Assembly: GCF_001766675.1 (NCBI RefSeq) | Contig: NZ_MJLT01000001.1 | Location: forward strand, 1 to 64,000 | Direction of reading: 5' to 3' | Length of the DNA: 64,000 nucleotides | From: Arthrobacter sp. SW1 | GTDB lineage: Bacteria > Actinomycetota > Actinomycetes > Actinomycetales > Micrococcaceae | Part shown: one piece after another, positions 25,948 through 35,300 of the stretch | Layout: every line of letters begins with the position of its first letter | Position numbering within the stretch: position 1 is the stretch's first letter | The notes under the pieces: generated by a model | The model's input: only the letters and a program-made list of their open reading frames with translations | The model's database searches: none | What the model was told of the DNA's origin: nothing | Made by a program: the position numbers and the translations under genes

Positions 25948-27213
25948 TCAGGGCGCGGGGACCGGTTCGAGGCGTTGTACGCCCCGGAAACGGTCGGCCC
26001 TGAACGGCTGGAGGGTGGGGGCCATGCGGCCGCGCACCATCAAGTCCGTCAGTGCGGCCGCGGTGCCCGGGGCAAGGGTGACGCCCATCATTCCGTGGCC
26101 TGTGGAGACAAAGGTGTTCTGGAGATGGCCGAGGTGACCGATGACCGGGAGCCCGTCCGGCGTCATGGGCCGCATGCCTGCCATCGGCGCCGGCTTGGTA
26201 GCGGGCGGCTCCCAGCCACGGAAGTACTTCGCGGGTGCCCGCAGGATCGCGTCGACCCGCACTTGATTGATGTTCTCGTCGAGGCCGCCGAACTCCATGG
26301 TGCCGGCGAGCCGCAGGCGTTCGTTGAAGGGGGTCACAGCGACCTTCGCGTCCCAGAGGTTGACCGCGCTGCGCAGTCCCAGCGGGGCGACTTCCACGCT
26401 GTACCCCTTGCCCGGGCGCACCGGCAGCGCCACCCCGAACTGCTTCGACAGGTTCCCGCTCCAGGCGCCTGCGGCGAGGACGAAGTTGTCCGCGGCGTAC
26501 CGGTTTCCACCGCTGTGTACTGCGGTGACCCGGTCCCCGTTGCGCTCTACCGCATCGATTGGCGAGTTCTCCACGATCTTCACGCCCATGGCCTGGAGCT
26601 TGCGGTGCAGGGCCGTGGCCATTGCGCCCGGATCGACGTGCCGTTCCTGGGGGAAGTAGATTCCGCCGAGGACTCCGTCGGTCAGCAGCGGCTCCTGTTC
26701 GTGCACGGCGTCCCGGTCCAGGACCTTCGGCTGGCGTCCGTACTGTGAGGCCAGGTCCAGGTTGTCGATGTGGTGGTCGAAGTTGTCCTGTTCCATGAAC
26801 GCCATGAGCAGCCCGTCGGTGTGCATCTCGAAGTCCATGCCGTCGGCCCGGTACTCATCGAAGATGCGGAGCGTGTCATCGGCGAGGCGCAGATGGCCTT
26901 CGAAGCCCGCCCGCTGGTCGCGGGCGTTGGACTTGCGCCACATGCCGAACATGAACTGCAGGAAGGCCGGGTCCAGGGACGGCCGGATGTACAGCGGGCT
27001 GTCCGGCCGGAGCATCCACTTCATGGATTTGAGGACGACGCCGGGTCCCGGCACGGGTGCCGACTCAGCCGGGCATATCCACCCGGCGTTGACCTTGGAA
27101 GCACCCAGCCCGGTGGCCCGGGCATCGATGACGGTGACGCCGACGCCCTCGCGGGCGAGATGGTAGGCCTGCGTCAGGCCGATGACGCCCCCGCCGATCA
27201 CAACGGTGTGCAC
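25948..27213 (-). CDS. DadA-type FAD-dependent D-amino acid dehydrogenase
   Basis: A 421-residue protein with the FAD motif VVIGGGVIGLTQAYHL at the very N-terminus, a middle substrate domain and the C-terminal GHGMMGVTLAPGTAA that closes the FAD site, all typical of the DAO/DadA family. In the proposed pathway it oxidises cis-4-hydroxy-D-proline to the pyrroline. It starts with GTG preceded by AAAGGAAAC. It is the single-subunit version, not the three-subunit HcnABC-type hydroxyproline dehydrogenase. Confidence 0.85.
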   Translation of the reverse strand: MHTVVIGGGVIGLTQAYHLAREGVGVTVIDARATGLGASKVNAGWICPAESAPVPGPGVVLKSMKWMLRPDSPLYIRPSLDPAFLQFMFGMWRKSNARDQRAGFEGHLRLADDTLRIFDEYRADGMDFEMHTDGLLMAFMEQDNFDHHIDNLDLASQYGRQPKVLDRDAVHEQEPLLTDGVLGGIYFPQERHVDPGAMATALHRKLQAMGVKIVENSPIDAVERNGDRVTAVHSGGNRYAADNFVLAAGAWSGNLSKQFGVALPVRPGKGYSVEVAPLGLRSAVNLWDAKVAVTPFNERLRLAGTMEFGGLDENINQVRVDAILRAPAKYFRGWEPPATKPAPMAGMRPMTPDGLPVIGHLGHLQNTFVSTGHGMMGVTLAPGTAAALTDLMVRGRMAPTLQPFRADRFRGVQRLEPVPAP

Positions 27214-27258
27214 TGTGTTTCCTTTCTCAGGGTTTGCCTGCGGACGGTCCTGGAGGTC

Positions 27259-28092
27259 CTAGAACCGGACCGCGTCAACGAACTTCTGCAGTTCAGCGTT
27301 GCTGCAGTTCTCAAAGGCTTCGTCCGGGGTGGTGTTGACCGCGATCTCGCCGTTGAGGAAGAACACCAGCCGGTCCGCTGCCTTGGACGCGAAGGCCATG
27401 TCATGGGTGACAAGGGCCACGGCGATGTTGTCTTCTTCCTTCAGCCGGCGCAGGACGTCCAGCACTTCGGCCGCGACGGGCGGGTCGAGGGCCGAGGTGA
27501 TCTCGTCGCAAAGCAGCAGCTTCGGCTTCATCATCAGTGCCCTGGCGATCGCCACCCGCTGGCGTTCACCGCCGGACAGCTGGGTGGAGCGGCTGAGGAT
27601 GTGATGCTTCATGCCGACCTCGTCCAGTGCCGCTTCCGCCCGGTCCCGGGCCTCGGACGCAGCCATGCCCCGGGTCTTGCGCGGCGCGAGCGTAAGGTTG
27701 TCCAGCACGTTCATGTGCGGCCACAGCGTGTAGGTCTGGAAGATCATCCCGACGTCACCGCTGAGGGTGTCCCATTCCTTGGTCCGCGCGCCGTCGGCGA
27801 ACACAGTCTGGCCTTCGATCCGGATCTCGCCGGCGTCAGGCTCGGTCAGGCCTGCCAGCGCGCGCAGGAGGGTGGACTTGCCGGAACCGGACTTGCCGAT
27901 GATGACCGTGATGTCGCCCCGGTGCATGTCGAAGTCGACATTCTTCAGGATCGGCCGGTCGTGGAAGCTCTTCTGGAGCCCACGGGCCGAGACGAGCACC
28001 TGGCTGGTGCCGGTCAATGCCGGGGAAGGAAGCGGATCGGACACCGTGGTCCCTTTCTGCAGTTCGACTGTTTCCATGCTGCGCCTGCTCAT
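27259..28092 (-). CDS. Polar amino acid ABC transporter, ATP-binding protein
   Basis: A 277-residue ATPase with Walker A GKSGSGKST, Q-loop MIFQTYTLWPH, signature LSGGERQRVAIARAL and Walker B LLLCDEITSALDP. These match the GlnQ/HisP group. Its ATG overlaps the stop of the permease gene (ATGA). The N-terminal about 35 residues before the first strand are longer than usual. Together with the permease and binding protein it forms a complete importer for the operon's amino-acid substrate. Confidence 0.92.
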   Translation of the reverse strand: MSRRSMETVELQKGTTVSDPLPSPALTGTSQVLVSARGLQKSFHDRPILKNVDFDMHRGDITVIIGKSGSGKSTLLRALAGLTEPDAGEIRIEGQTVFADGARTKEWDTLSGDVGMIFQTYTLWPHMNVLDNLTLAPRKTRGMAASEARDRAEAALDEVGMKHHILSRSTQLSGGERQRVAIARALMMKPKLLLCDEITSALDPPVAAEVLDVLRRLKEEDNIAVALVTHDMAFASKAADRLVFFLNGEIAVNTTPDEAFENCSNAELQKFVDAVRF

Positions 28093-28826
28093 GCCGTTGC
28101 CACCTTCGTTCCGGGCATCATACGGGCGAGGAGGCCCGGGCCGGGCTTGAAGCCGGGGCCTGCCATGTTCTGCATGCGCCGTTCGATGGCGCTGGTGATC
28201 AGCGACACCGGGAAAGCGATGGCGAAGTAGATCAGGGCGGCGAGGGTAAAGATTTCCAAGGCACGGTAGTTCTGGGCCGAGATGGTGTTCGAGATGAACA
28301 TCAGGTCCGAGACCGCGATGGTGGACACCAGTGCGGTGTCCTTGAACAGTGAGATGTTCAAGGACAGAATCACCGGCAGCTGCTGCCGCATGGCCTGCGG
28401 AACGATGATGTAGCGCAGCTGCTGGAAGCGGTTGAGCTGCAGCATCCGCCCCGCTTCGACCTGCTCGACAGGAACGGACTGGAAACCGCTGCGGTAGGTC
28501 TCGGCCATGAAGGCCGTCAGGTTGGCGGTCAGGGCGATCAGCGCCGAGACGTAACCAGGCAGGGTCACACCTGTCAGTGCCGGGAGGGCGTAGAAGATCC
28601 AGAACAGCTGGACGAGCAACGGGGTGCAGCGGAACAGCTCGATGTAGCCCTGGGCGGTCCAGCGGATGACTTCGATCTTGGACATGCGGCCCACCGCTAC
28701 GGGGATGGCCAGGACCATGCTGAGCACGATGGTGATCACCGTGATCTGAAGGGTGAGGCCCAGGCCTTCGAGCATGCTGGGCAGGGCTCTTGCGACCACA
28801 TCCCAGTCAAAGGTGTATCCATTCAT
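28089..28826 (-). CDS. Polar amino acid ABC transporter, permease
   Basis: A 245-residue membrane protein of the HisMQ family: helices around residues 12-40, 55-80, 85-105 and 185-210, and the EAA loop AFMAETYRSGFQSVPVEQVEAG that docks to the ATPase. Only one permease gene is present, so the transporter is presumably a homodimer in the membrane. It lies 20 bases after the binding-protein gene. Confidence 0.92.
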   Translation of the reverse strand: MNGYTFDWDVVARALPSMLEGLGLTLQITVITIVLSMVLAIPVAVGRMSKIEVIRWTAQGYIELFRCTPLLVQLFWIFYALPALTGVTLPGYVSALIALTANLTAFMAETYRSGFQSVPVEQVEAGRMLQLNRFQQLRYIIVPQAMRQQLPVILSLNISLFKDTALVSTIAVSDLMFISNTISAQNYRALEIFTLAALIYFAIAFPVSLITSAIERRMQNMAGPGFKPGPGLLARMMPGTKVATA

Positions 28827-28846
28827 TGACGTACTCCTCGTGGAGG

Positions 28847-29692
28847 CTACTTCTTGCGAAGGTCACCCAGGTTGTCGGCTTCGACGTAGTTGACCTTGGC
28901 GTACGCCTGGGCCAACTGGCCACTCTTCTGGGCCCGCTCGATGGCGATGTTCACGATCTGGAGCGAGCGCGGGTCGATGGTGGCGGGAACGCCGTACGCC
29001 GCGGATGCCGAATAGATCTCAGGGTCCGGGACCACGATCTTCAACGCCTTGTTGGCCAAGGCCTGGGATTCCGCGGTGGGAAGGTCGGTGAATTCGGCAA
29101 TGGCACGGTTGGCCTGGACCGAGGAAATGGCGTTCGAGTAGCTGTCCACGGACATCAGCTTGCTGGTGTGGCCCTGCAGTGCCTTTTCCGGCGCGGAACC
29201 TTGGGCCGTAGCGATCTGGCCGCCATGCTTGATGATCTCTTCCGCGGTGGTGAACGGGGAATCGGCCTTCACCACGAACACGCCCTGGTACTGGTAGACG
29301 GGGTCCGTGAATCCGATGGCAAGGGAACGTTCCACCGTGTAGTCGAGGTTCGCGGCGAAGTCGTAGCGCCCGGCCTGCAGGCCCGCCACGATGTTCTTCC
29401 ACTCTGCGGCCACCGGAACGAGCTTGACCCCGAGCTGCTTGGCGAGGTCCTGCAGCGGAATCAGGTTGGGGCCGCCGAGGCTGCCGTCCGGCTGCTGGGT
29501 GGTCATGGGCGGCGCGATGGCCACACCAACCCGCAGCTCACCGCGCTTCTTGATTTCATCAATGAATGTTCCCTGGGCAGCGGACGCCGCAGAGGCGGAG
29601 CTCCCCCGGAAACCTGAGCCGATGTAGCCGCCGGCGATGGAAACCAGGATGACGGCCAGGATCGCCAAGACGATCTTGCTTGTTTTGGTCAT
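28847..29692 (-). CDS. Amino acid ABC transporter, substrate-binding protein
   Basis: A 281-residue exported binding protein. The N-terminus is a single hydrophobic stretch (about residues 7-27) with no lipobox cysteine, so it is a signal anchor or cleaved signal. The mature domain has the type II binding-protein order: KRGELRVGVAIAPP, VAAEWKNIVAGLQAGRYDFAAN, DYTVERSLAIGFTDPVY. It is the first gene of the transporter/catabolic operon, downstream of a putative GntR site at 29783-29793. Confidence 0.9.
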   Translation of the reverse strand: MTKTSKIVLAILAVILVSIAGGYIGSGFRGSSASAASAAQGTFIDEIKKRGELRVGVAIAPPMTTQQPDGSLGGPNLIPLQDLAKQLGVKLVPVAAEWKNIVAGLQAGRYDFAANLDYTVERSLAIGFTDPVYQYQGVFVVKADSPFTTAEEIIKHGGQIATAQGSAPEKALQGHTSKLMSVDSYSNAISSVQANRAIAEFTDLPTAESQALANKALKIVVPDPEIYSASAAYGVPATIDPRSLQIVNIAIERAQKSGQLAQAYAKVNYVEADNLGDLRKK

Positions 29693-29782
29693 GATGCGCT
29701 CTCTTCTGGGGTAAAGGAGGTCAAAGGCCTGGGCAGAAGCCGGACGACGCTGTCGGAAGCTCCGCTCCGTCAGACTGTTTTA

Positions 29783-29793
29783 CTGTCTGACAA
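29783..29793. promoter_or_regulatory. Candidate GntR operator upstream of the transporter operon
   Basis: CTGTCTGACAA, about 90 bases upstream of the binding-protein start, matches 10 of 11 positions of the perfect palindrome TTGTCTGACAA at 31250-31260 upstream of the GntR gene. Confidence 0.6.
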
Positions 29794-29865
29794 TCTGGCA
29801 ATAACAAAACTCTAGACTGTGATGCCCGACACGTCCAGTCCCCCGGGCAAGGAATTTCGCGCAAC

Positions 29866-29906
29866 GAAAAAGGAGCCCCGCCAGTTTTTCCTGGCGAAGG
29901 CTCCTC
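29866..29906 (-). terminator. Rho-independent terminator after the SDR 3 gene
   Basis: On the minus strand GGAGCC...CGCCAG pairs with CTGGCG...GGCTCC around a GAAAAA loop and is followed by a five-T run. It ends the GntR-SDR 3 transcript and insulates the transporter operon. Confidence 0.82.
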
Positions 29907-29922
29907 CACAGGCCTACCCGGC

Positions 29923-30519
29923 CTACCCCAGCGCGAAAATGCGCCCCGTCTGGATTCCGGCCGCAGACTTTACATAGACCCGGCCGAGCGCATCCGACGG
30001 AACCTGCTCGAAGCCCGGGAAGAAAGGATGGTAGCCGGGGGCGTCCTCAAGGACACCCGGGCTCACAGCGTTGATCCGAAGACCCCGCGGCAGTTCGGCC
30101 GCAGCTGCCATGACAAACGCCTCGAGCGCCCCGTTCGCCAAGGACGCCGCAGCGCCGGTGGGGATTGGTTCGCGCGCCAGGACGCCCGTGGTAAAGGTGA
30201 AGGACCCGCCGTCGGACACGTGGTCCAAGCCGAGCCGCAACAGGTTTACCTGCCCCAGGACCTTATCTTCGAAGCCGGCGCGATAGTCGCCGGCTTTGAG
30301 TTCGGACAGCGGCTTGAAGGGGACGGAGCCGGTACAGGAAACCACCGCGTCCACCTTGCCCGAGCGGCGATACATTTCCGCGATCGAGGCCTCGTCCCGG
30401 AGGTCCACGGGCAGCTCTCCGCTGCGCGAGGCCTCAATGACTTCGTGTCCTTGCGCGGCGAAGGCAGCCGCGGCAGCTTTGCCGACGTGCCCGCCGGCTC
30501 CAATCACGAGGACCCTCAT
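29923..30519 (-). CDS. Short-chain dehydrogenase-like protein (SDR 3)
   Basis: A 198-residue compact Rossmann protein: MRVLVIGAGGHVGKAAAAAF as NAD(P) motif, VVSCTGSVPFKPL, and GLRINAVSPGVLED late in the chain. It lacks the usual Tyr-x3-Lys site, as do several short members of this group, so catalysis is uncertain. Its ATG overlaps the GntR stop (ATGA), which makes a regulator-enzyme pair. Confidence 0.75.
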   Translation of the reverse strand: MRVLVIGAGGHVGKAAAAAFAAQGHEVIEASRSGELPVDLRDEASIAEMYRRSGKVDAVVSCTGSVPFKPLSELKAGDYRAGFEDKVLGQVNLLRLGLDHVSDGGSFTFTTGVLAREPIPTGAAASLANGALEAFVMAAAAELPRGLRINAVSPGVLEDAPGYHPFFPGFEQVPSDALGRVYVKSAAGIQTGRIFALG

Positions 30520-31220
30520 GCGTTTTCTCCGTTCTTGTCCAGGAGTTCGATCAGCTCCCTGGCGCTGTCAATGGTGTGGGCGGACATCGCCGTCCGGATG
30601 ACGCCCAGGTCCTTGGTCCGCAGGGCCTCCACCAGCCGCTCGTGAACGTTGTGGGCACGGACCGGATCGTCACGGGTTGCCTGGTCCTGGGCCAGGAGGA
30701 TGGTCAGATGGGCCTCCGTCACAGGCCAGAGCCGGAGCAGCATGGCGTTATCGGCGGCTGCCCAAATGGCACGATGGAAGGCCACGTGGGCCTCGTGCTT
30801 GACCACGGGATCCGGATGGAATTCCAGGTCCTCGTAGCGCAGCCAGGCTTCTTCCACCTTTGCCAGCCGGGCACCTGAGGCGTCCTCGCAAATACACTCG
30901 GCAGCGAGTATGTCCAAGGCGAGCCGGGTCCGGGCCAGGTCCATGATGGCTTCCGCGGAGAGGCTCGCAACCCGGAGACCGCGGTATGGTTCCTGCACGA
31001 GGAGCCCCTCCTGGGAAAGTTGGCTGAGGGCTTCCCGGACCGTGGGACGGCTGACGTTGAGCCATTCGGCGAGCTGGGCCTCGGTCAACTTGTCCCCGGG
31101 TTTGATGTTCCCGAGGACCACGGCACGTCTGATCTCGTTGAGGACTCCGTCCCGCCGGGAGACAGAGGCCACCGGAGAGAAGGCCCGTCCACTGGGCTGG
31201 GCGGAAGATACAGATGTCAT
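30516..31220 (-). CDS. GntR-family regulator with FCD domain
   Basis: A 234-residue regulator. The winged helix is at KLTEAQLAEWLNVSRPTVREALSQL and is followed by the FCD ligand domain, with the metal-binding pattern of an aspartate and histidines in the stretch LARTRLALDILAAE...HVAFHRAIWAAADN. FCD regulators usually respond to organic acids or amino acids. The position at the head of the hydroxyproline-type genes and the shared TTGTCTGACAA sites make it their probable local regulator. Confidence 0.88.
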   Translation of the reverse strand: MTSVSSAQPSGRAFSPVASVSRRDGVLNEIRRAVVLGNIKPGDKLTEAQLAEWLNVSRPTVREALSQLSQEGLLVQEPYRGLRVASLSAEAIMDLARTRLALDILAAECICEDASGARLAKVEEAWLRYEDLEFHPDPVVKHEAHVAFHRAIWAAADNAMLLRLWPVTEAHLTILLAQDQATRDDPVRAHNVHERLVEALRTKDLGVIRTAMSAHTIDSARELIELLDKNGENA

Positions 31221-31249
31221 GGAAACCTCGTAGCGCGCTCGGATGCTGA

Positions 31250-31260
31250 TTGTCTGACAA
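31250..31260. promoter_or_regulatory. GntR operator, perfect palindrome
   Basis: TTGTCTGACAA is a perfect odd palindrome 30 bases upstream of the GntR start, as expected for autoregulation by an FCD-type GntR protein, whose sites commonly have the form TNGTNNNACNA. Confidence 0.65.
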
Positions 31261-31456
31261 ACAATACCTTCCCGCGGCGATCCCGGGAAGCGCCGCAGGA
31301 ATGCGGAAGGGTCCTACCAGGCGAGGGCCGAACTGGGCGGCACCACTAACCAATCCATCAACTGCCCAGAGGTCATGCAGCACCGCGCCTGCCCCACCAT
31401 GAATAGGCAAGACCACAGAACCAACAAGCACTAGCGAAAGCGAGGCACCCGCCAAC

Positions 31457-31480
31457 GAAAAAGGCCCCCGAAGGGGCCTT
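31457..31480 (-). terminator. Rho-independent terminator, minus strand
   Basis: AAGGCCCC TTCG GGGGCCTT followed by TTTCG on the minus strand, a perfect eight-base stem with a tetraloop. It sits just downstream (minus sense) of a tRNA-3'-end-like sequence and would stop any leftward transcript from the element. Confidence 0.8.
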
Positions 31481-31502
31481 GGCCTCCGAACGGGGAAAAC
31501 AC

Positions 31503-31525
31503 GTGCCCGAGGTGGGACTCGAACC
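31503..31525 (-). other. tRNA 3'-end-like fragment
   Basis: On the minus strand the sequence GGTTCGAGTCCC followed by ACCTCGGGCAC has the T-loop and acceptor strand of a tRNA, most like tRNA-Leu, and is followed by a terminator 22 bases on. No matching acceptor 5' strand, D arm or anticodon arm can be folded upstream, so it is only a fragment. It may be a relic of an earlier or current integration at this locus. Confidence 0.4.
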
Positions 31526-31704
31526 GGATTCCCGGCCTCCTGACTTCCGCCTCCCGGAAATCATCGGCAATCCGGACCAGCCCGGTCGACCCACGACTCA
31601 GCCCGATGGGCAACGCGCGGACAGTTTGCCTGTTATCTCACTTCTTGCCGCCGGACGGCAGCAGACAAGATATCGTCGACAACGGGCTTGCAGTCATCTT
31701 CGAC

Positions 31705-32265
31705 TCAAACAATTCTCAACCATCTCGCCAAGCGATTCAGTACCCTGTTCACCTGGTCAATGACGCCATCGTTCGTCATTATCAAACGTGTCGGCAGCGC
31801 CTCGATGATCGCTTCAGCATCCTCCAGCCTATTCGGCAAGTAGATCGTCCGCCCAAGCCCGAAGTACCGCTCGGGCACTAGGATTAGAGCAGCCGAGAGG
31901 TGGTCCTCAGTGTTGTCGGGGAGTTCCTGAAGCTCGAAGCCCTTGAATACGGTTAGATCGATGGTTTTGCCGTCTTCCTGGAGAGCACTCCCCCGCAGCC
32001 GGTAGCTGTGGTGTTCGTCCTGGCGCTGCCGGGTGACGAAATAGGCAGTGAAGCCGAGCAGGAGGACGGCGGCGAAGCCGTACTGCTGAAGGAGAATCAG
32101 TAGCGTGGCGAACCATAGCAGGACGAGCACCTGCACCGCGGTGGCCCGCCAGCGGCGCCGAGGTGCCGGTAGCGTGACATCCCATCTCAATGCCTTTGGG
32201 GCGCCGCGCCTCTTGCTCGGCGTTGGCATCTCTCCTGTGTTAATGACTGTTGGCTTCTTGGTCAT
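31705..32265 (-). CDS. Element membrane protein with two adjacent helices
   Basis: A 186-residue protein with a cytoplasmic basic N-terminus, two close hydrophobic segments (about residues 45-60 and 63-80), and a soluble C-terminal domain of about 100 residues. The layout resembles VirB3-like or PrgI-like subunits of conjugation machines, but no motif confirms this. The ATG at 32265 follows AAAGGACGG. It is 35 bases downstream of the TrbL-like gene, in the same transcript, so it is probably another part of the transfer apparatus. Confidence 0.6.
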   Translation of the reverse strand: MTKKPTVINTGEMPTPSKRRGAPKALRWDVTLPAPRRRWRATAVQVLVLLWFATLLILLQQYGFAAVLLLGFTAYFVTRQRQDEHHSYRLRGSALQEDGKTIDLTVFKGFELQELPDNTEDHLSAALILVPERYFGLGRTIYLPNRLEDAEAIIEALPTRLIMTNDGVIDQVNRVLNRLARWLRIV

Positions 32266-32300
32266 CACCGTCCTTTCGTTTAGCGGGTCATGTTGTCGTG

Positions 32301-35300
32301 CTAGTCGTCTGTAGTGCCGCCCGGCGTTTGGCGACCTTGCTGGTCTGTTGTGGAGCCGCCGGCTTCCTGCTCGTGCCAGCGGCTCCAAGCGACATCGTCG
32401 CCCCGTTCGCGGTTGGCCTTCTCCACCGCTTCCCGTGCTACTCGCTGTGACGGCGACTCAGAGCGGGGCGGCTGCGGCGCGGCCGCAGACCTGGCTGGCT
32501 GGCCCGATGGCGTCTCGCCACTTGGCCACCATGGCTGGAATCCTTCGCCGCCGGCAGCGTCCCAGATCGGCTGATCCGGGACCTGCACCCCGGCAGTCTT
32601 GCGCTGCAGCGCAGCGCGTTGACTTGGTTTGATGTCCTTTTGGATCTGTGGGTCATCCAAAATGCGTTGCGCACGGCTTGCGTCTAGCAAACCGGCGTCG
32701 ATCGAATCAGGTGTCTGGGACGCAATCTCGGCATCAGTCAGACCAGCAAGATGGCCGGCGCCGCTCAGGGCTGCTGCGTTGCCGGTTGAGGCCCAATCCA
32801 TCATGCGGTTGTCGCGCTTCTTGACATCGCCGTGCTTGGTGAGAATGTAGTTGCGAAGGGCTTGAGCGGCACCGGAGTTGGGATTCGCGGCCAGCGCCAC
32901 GCGTGCGGCCTCGATGCCGCCGGCACCTTGGTTGAGTAGTGTCGCATACGCGGCGCGGGCCTGGACGCTGTCGCCTATACGGAGCGCCTGCACAAAGGCG
33001 CCGGAGACATGCGCGGTTGCCTCCGGGCTGGCAACGGCGCTGCGTTCCAGTGCTTTGGTAGCCATGTCGATGTCTTCTTGCTCGGCCTTATCACTGAGGT
33101 TCACGCCAGCGGCCTCCATACGCATACCGAACTTTCCGGAGGCGGAGTTGACCATGGAGTTTGCACTCGACGCCCAGTTGCGTGGGTTCCATCGACCGCC
33201 ACGGCCCTGGTAGACACCAGCCCGGATCAGGGCCCTGCGCTTGGCTGCTTCGCCCTCGCGGAACTTCTTGTACTGGCCAAGCTTCGAGTTGTCGTACCGC
33301 TTCTCGGTAGCTTTGCCGGCAGCAGACTGCGCCGCACCCCCAAGTTTGTTGATGTTGTTGCCTATCGCACCGACGGCGTTGAGAGAACCGCGCAGCAGCG
33401 TGATGGTGGCGAGCAGCGGCGCGACCAAGGCGATGTAGGCGAAGATGCGCATGATCGTGTCATCGCCTGATGCTTGCCGCAGGATGGTGTGAGCCAGCAA
33501 GCCGGATCCGTAAACCAGGCCGATCACCGGAAACAGCAGTAGTAGGGCGGTTAGCGTTTTACGCCATTTCTCGAACCACGACTGGGTGTTGGGCAGCAGG
33601 AAGGCGACGAACGCAAGCGGCGAGATCACGATCAGCAGCACGATGATGACCTGGCGCAGCGCCAGCAGAATGAAGATCACTGCGAGGATGACGACGGCGC
33701 CGGTGATCGCCACCATCAGGGCGCCTATGTTGATCCAGACCAAAGTGCCGGCCGCAATGACCGTCAGGACGATGCCCGCAAGATTGGAGTCGTTCTGGCT
33801 AGTGATTGCCGTACCGCTCGCCCCGTTGATCCGAGCAGCCACACCCTCCATGAACTCCTTCAGGGACACTCCGATGATGTTCGAGAGATCCACCGCGACT
33901 TGGCAGATGAAGAACGAGATGTTGACCAGGATGGCCGCGGCGACGATACGCGGCAGCATCTTCTTGATGCCGTAGTTGGAGATCCCTACTCCGGTGAGCT
34001 GGGAGAAGATGATCAGAATGAAGCCAATGACCAAGCCGACGTTGGCGAAGTCGCGCATAACCCGCCAGGCATCGTAGGTGCCGGTGCCGATCTTCTTGCC
34101 GCTGCCATCCGTTGCTGCCGGGCTCGTATTGACCAGGCTCGAGCGAAACTCAAGGAAGTTGCTCGCCAGAAAGCCGTAAGCGCTGTCGGCCAGGCTGGCG
34201 CCGATTGTCAACGCCGGGCAGAGGATCCAGCCCAATTGCGGAATGGTGCAGTTCGAGCTGTCTGACGGCGAACAAGCGGCGCTCGTGTCGTCCTCGCAAC
34301 CAGGTATAGACTCTTGATCCGCCGGCTCGCCTCCGTTCTTTTGGATAAACCCTCGATAGGCATTGGCATACGCAGAACCCTGTTTAGTGGCGTCCGCTAA
34401 CTGCCCGCAGCTTCGTTCGTTGTTCGGGTTTGTCCATAGCCACCGGCTAACGTCGGAGCCTTTGTCGCCGATATAGAACTCGCTTGAGGCTGTCACCATT
34501 GGGGATTTTCCAGGCTCTGTAGCAGGCGTGGTTGTGAATTTCGCGATCTCGTACACGTTGGCCCCCGTTGGCCGCGTCGTAAGCGGTTGGGCACCATAGG
34601 CGCAGCCCTTGAGCAGCGTCTGCTTGTACAGCACAAACTGCATAGCGTCGCTCAGCTGCGGCTCCTGGCCGCCGTAAACCTTGTCCCGGATGTAGTTGCG
34701 GAAGGAAACCGCCCGGGCTCCCATGTCCTTCTGCCACGCCAGGTTGCCATTACCCTGACGGCAGTCGGTGTCATTCTGACGCTTCACCATGCCGCTGTCG
34801 CAGGCCAGTTCAAACCCGCTGATCCCCCAGAACTGCAAGGCCTTCTGGGTTAGCTCGTTGCCGCCCTCCCAACAGTCAATCCGCCCATCGTCGCCGATAC
34901 CGCCCAAGGTGTCGCGCATAAGGAACCCAGCCGGCGCATCACCGGTATCACCGGGATAGATTGCCACCACCGGAGGATCCGGGAACCACTTCCCGGCTGC
35001 CAAGTCTGTTTGGCTGATCGTGATCGCCGTCGACTTGGTGGAGATACATTGGCTAACGGCTTGACGGTACCAGTTCGACTGCACCTGCCATTCGAGAGAC
35101 TTTCCGCTAGCGGAGGTCACCGCCAGCGCGGTGTCAGCTCCGCCAAGCGGCCCCAACACGATACCTGCCAGGACAGCAACGATCAGGATGCCGAAGCGTA
35201 AAGGGCGAAGGTAGGCCCCGTCACTAAACAAAGAAAGGCAAGGCCGCGTCGGCCTTGCCTTTACCAGTACTGGTAAGCGATATCGATGGTGCGTTCGAAA

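Larger units (their letters stand above)
31221..31704. other. Junction between the chromosome and the mobile element, no gene
   Basis: 484 bases with no supportable gene. It holds the GntR operator, a minus-strand terminator at 31457-31480, and a piece resembling a tRNA 3' end at 31503-31525. Base composition is less GC-rich from about 31640 on, where element genes begin. The left end of the element should lie between about 31480 and 31700. Confidence 0.6.
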
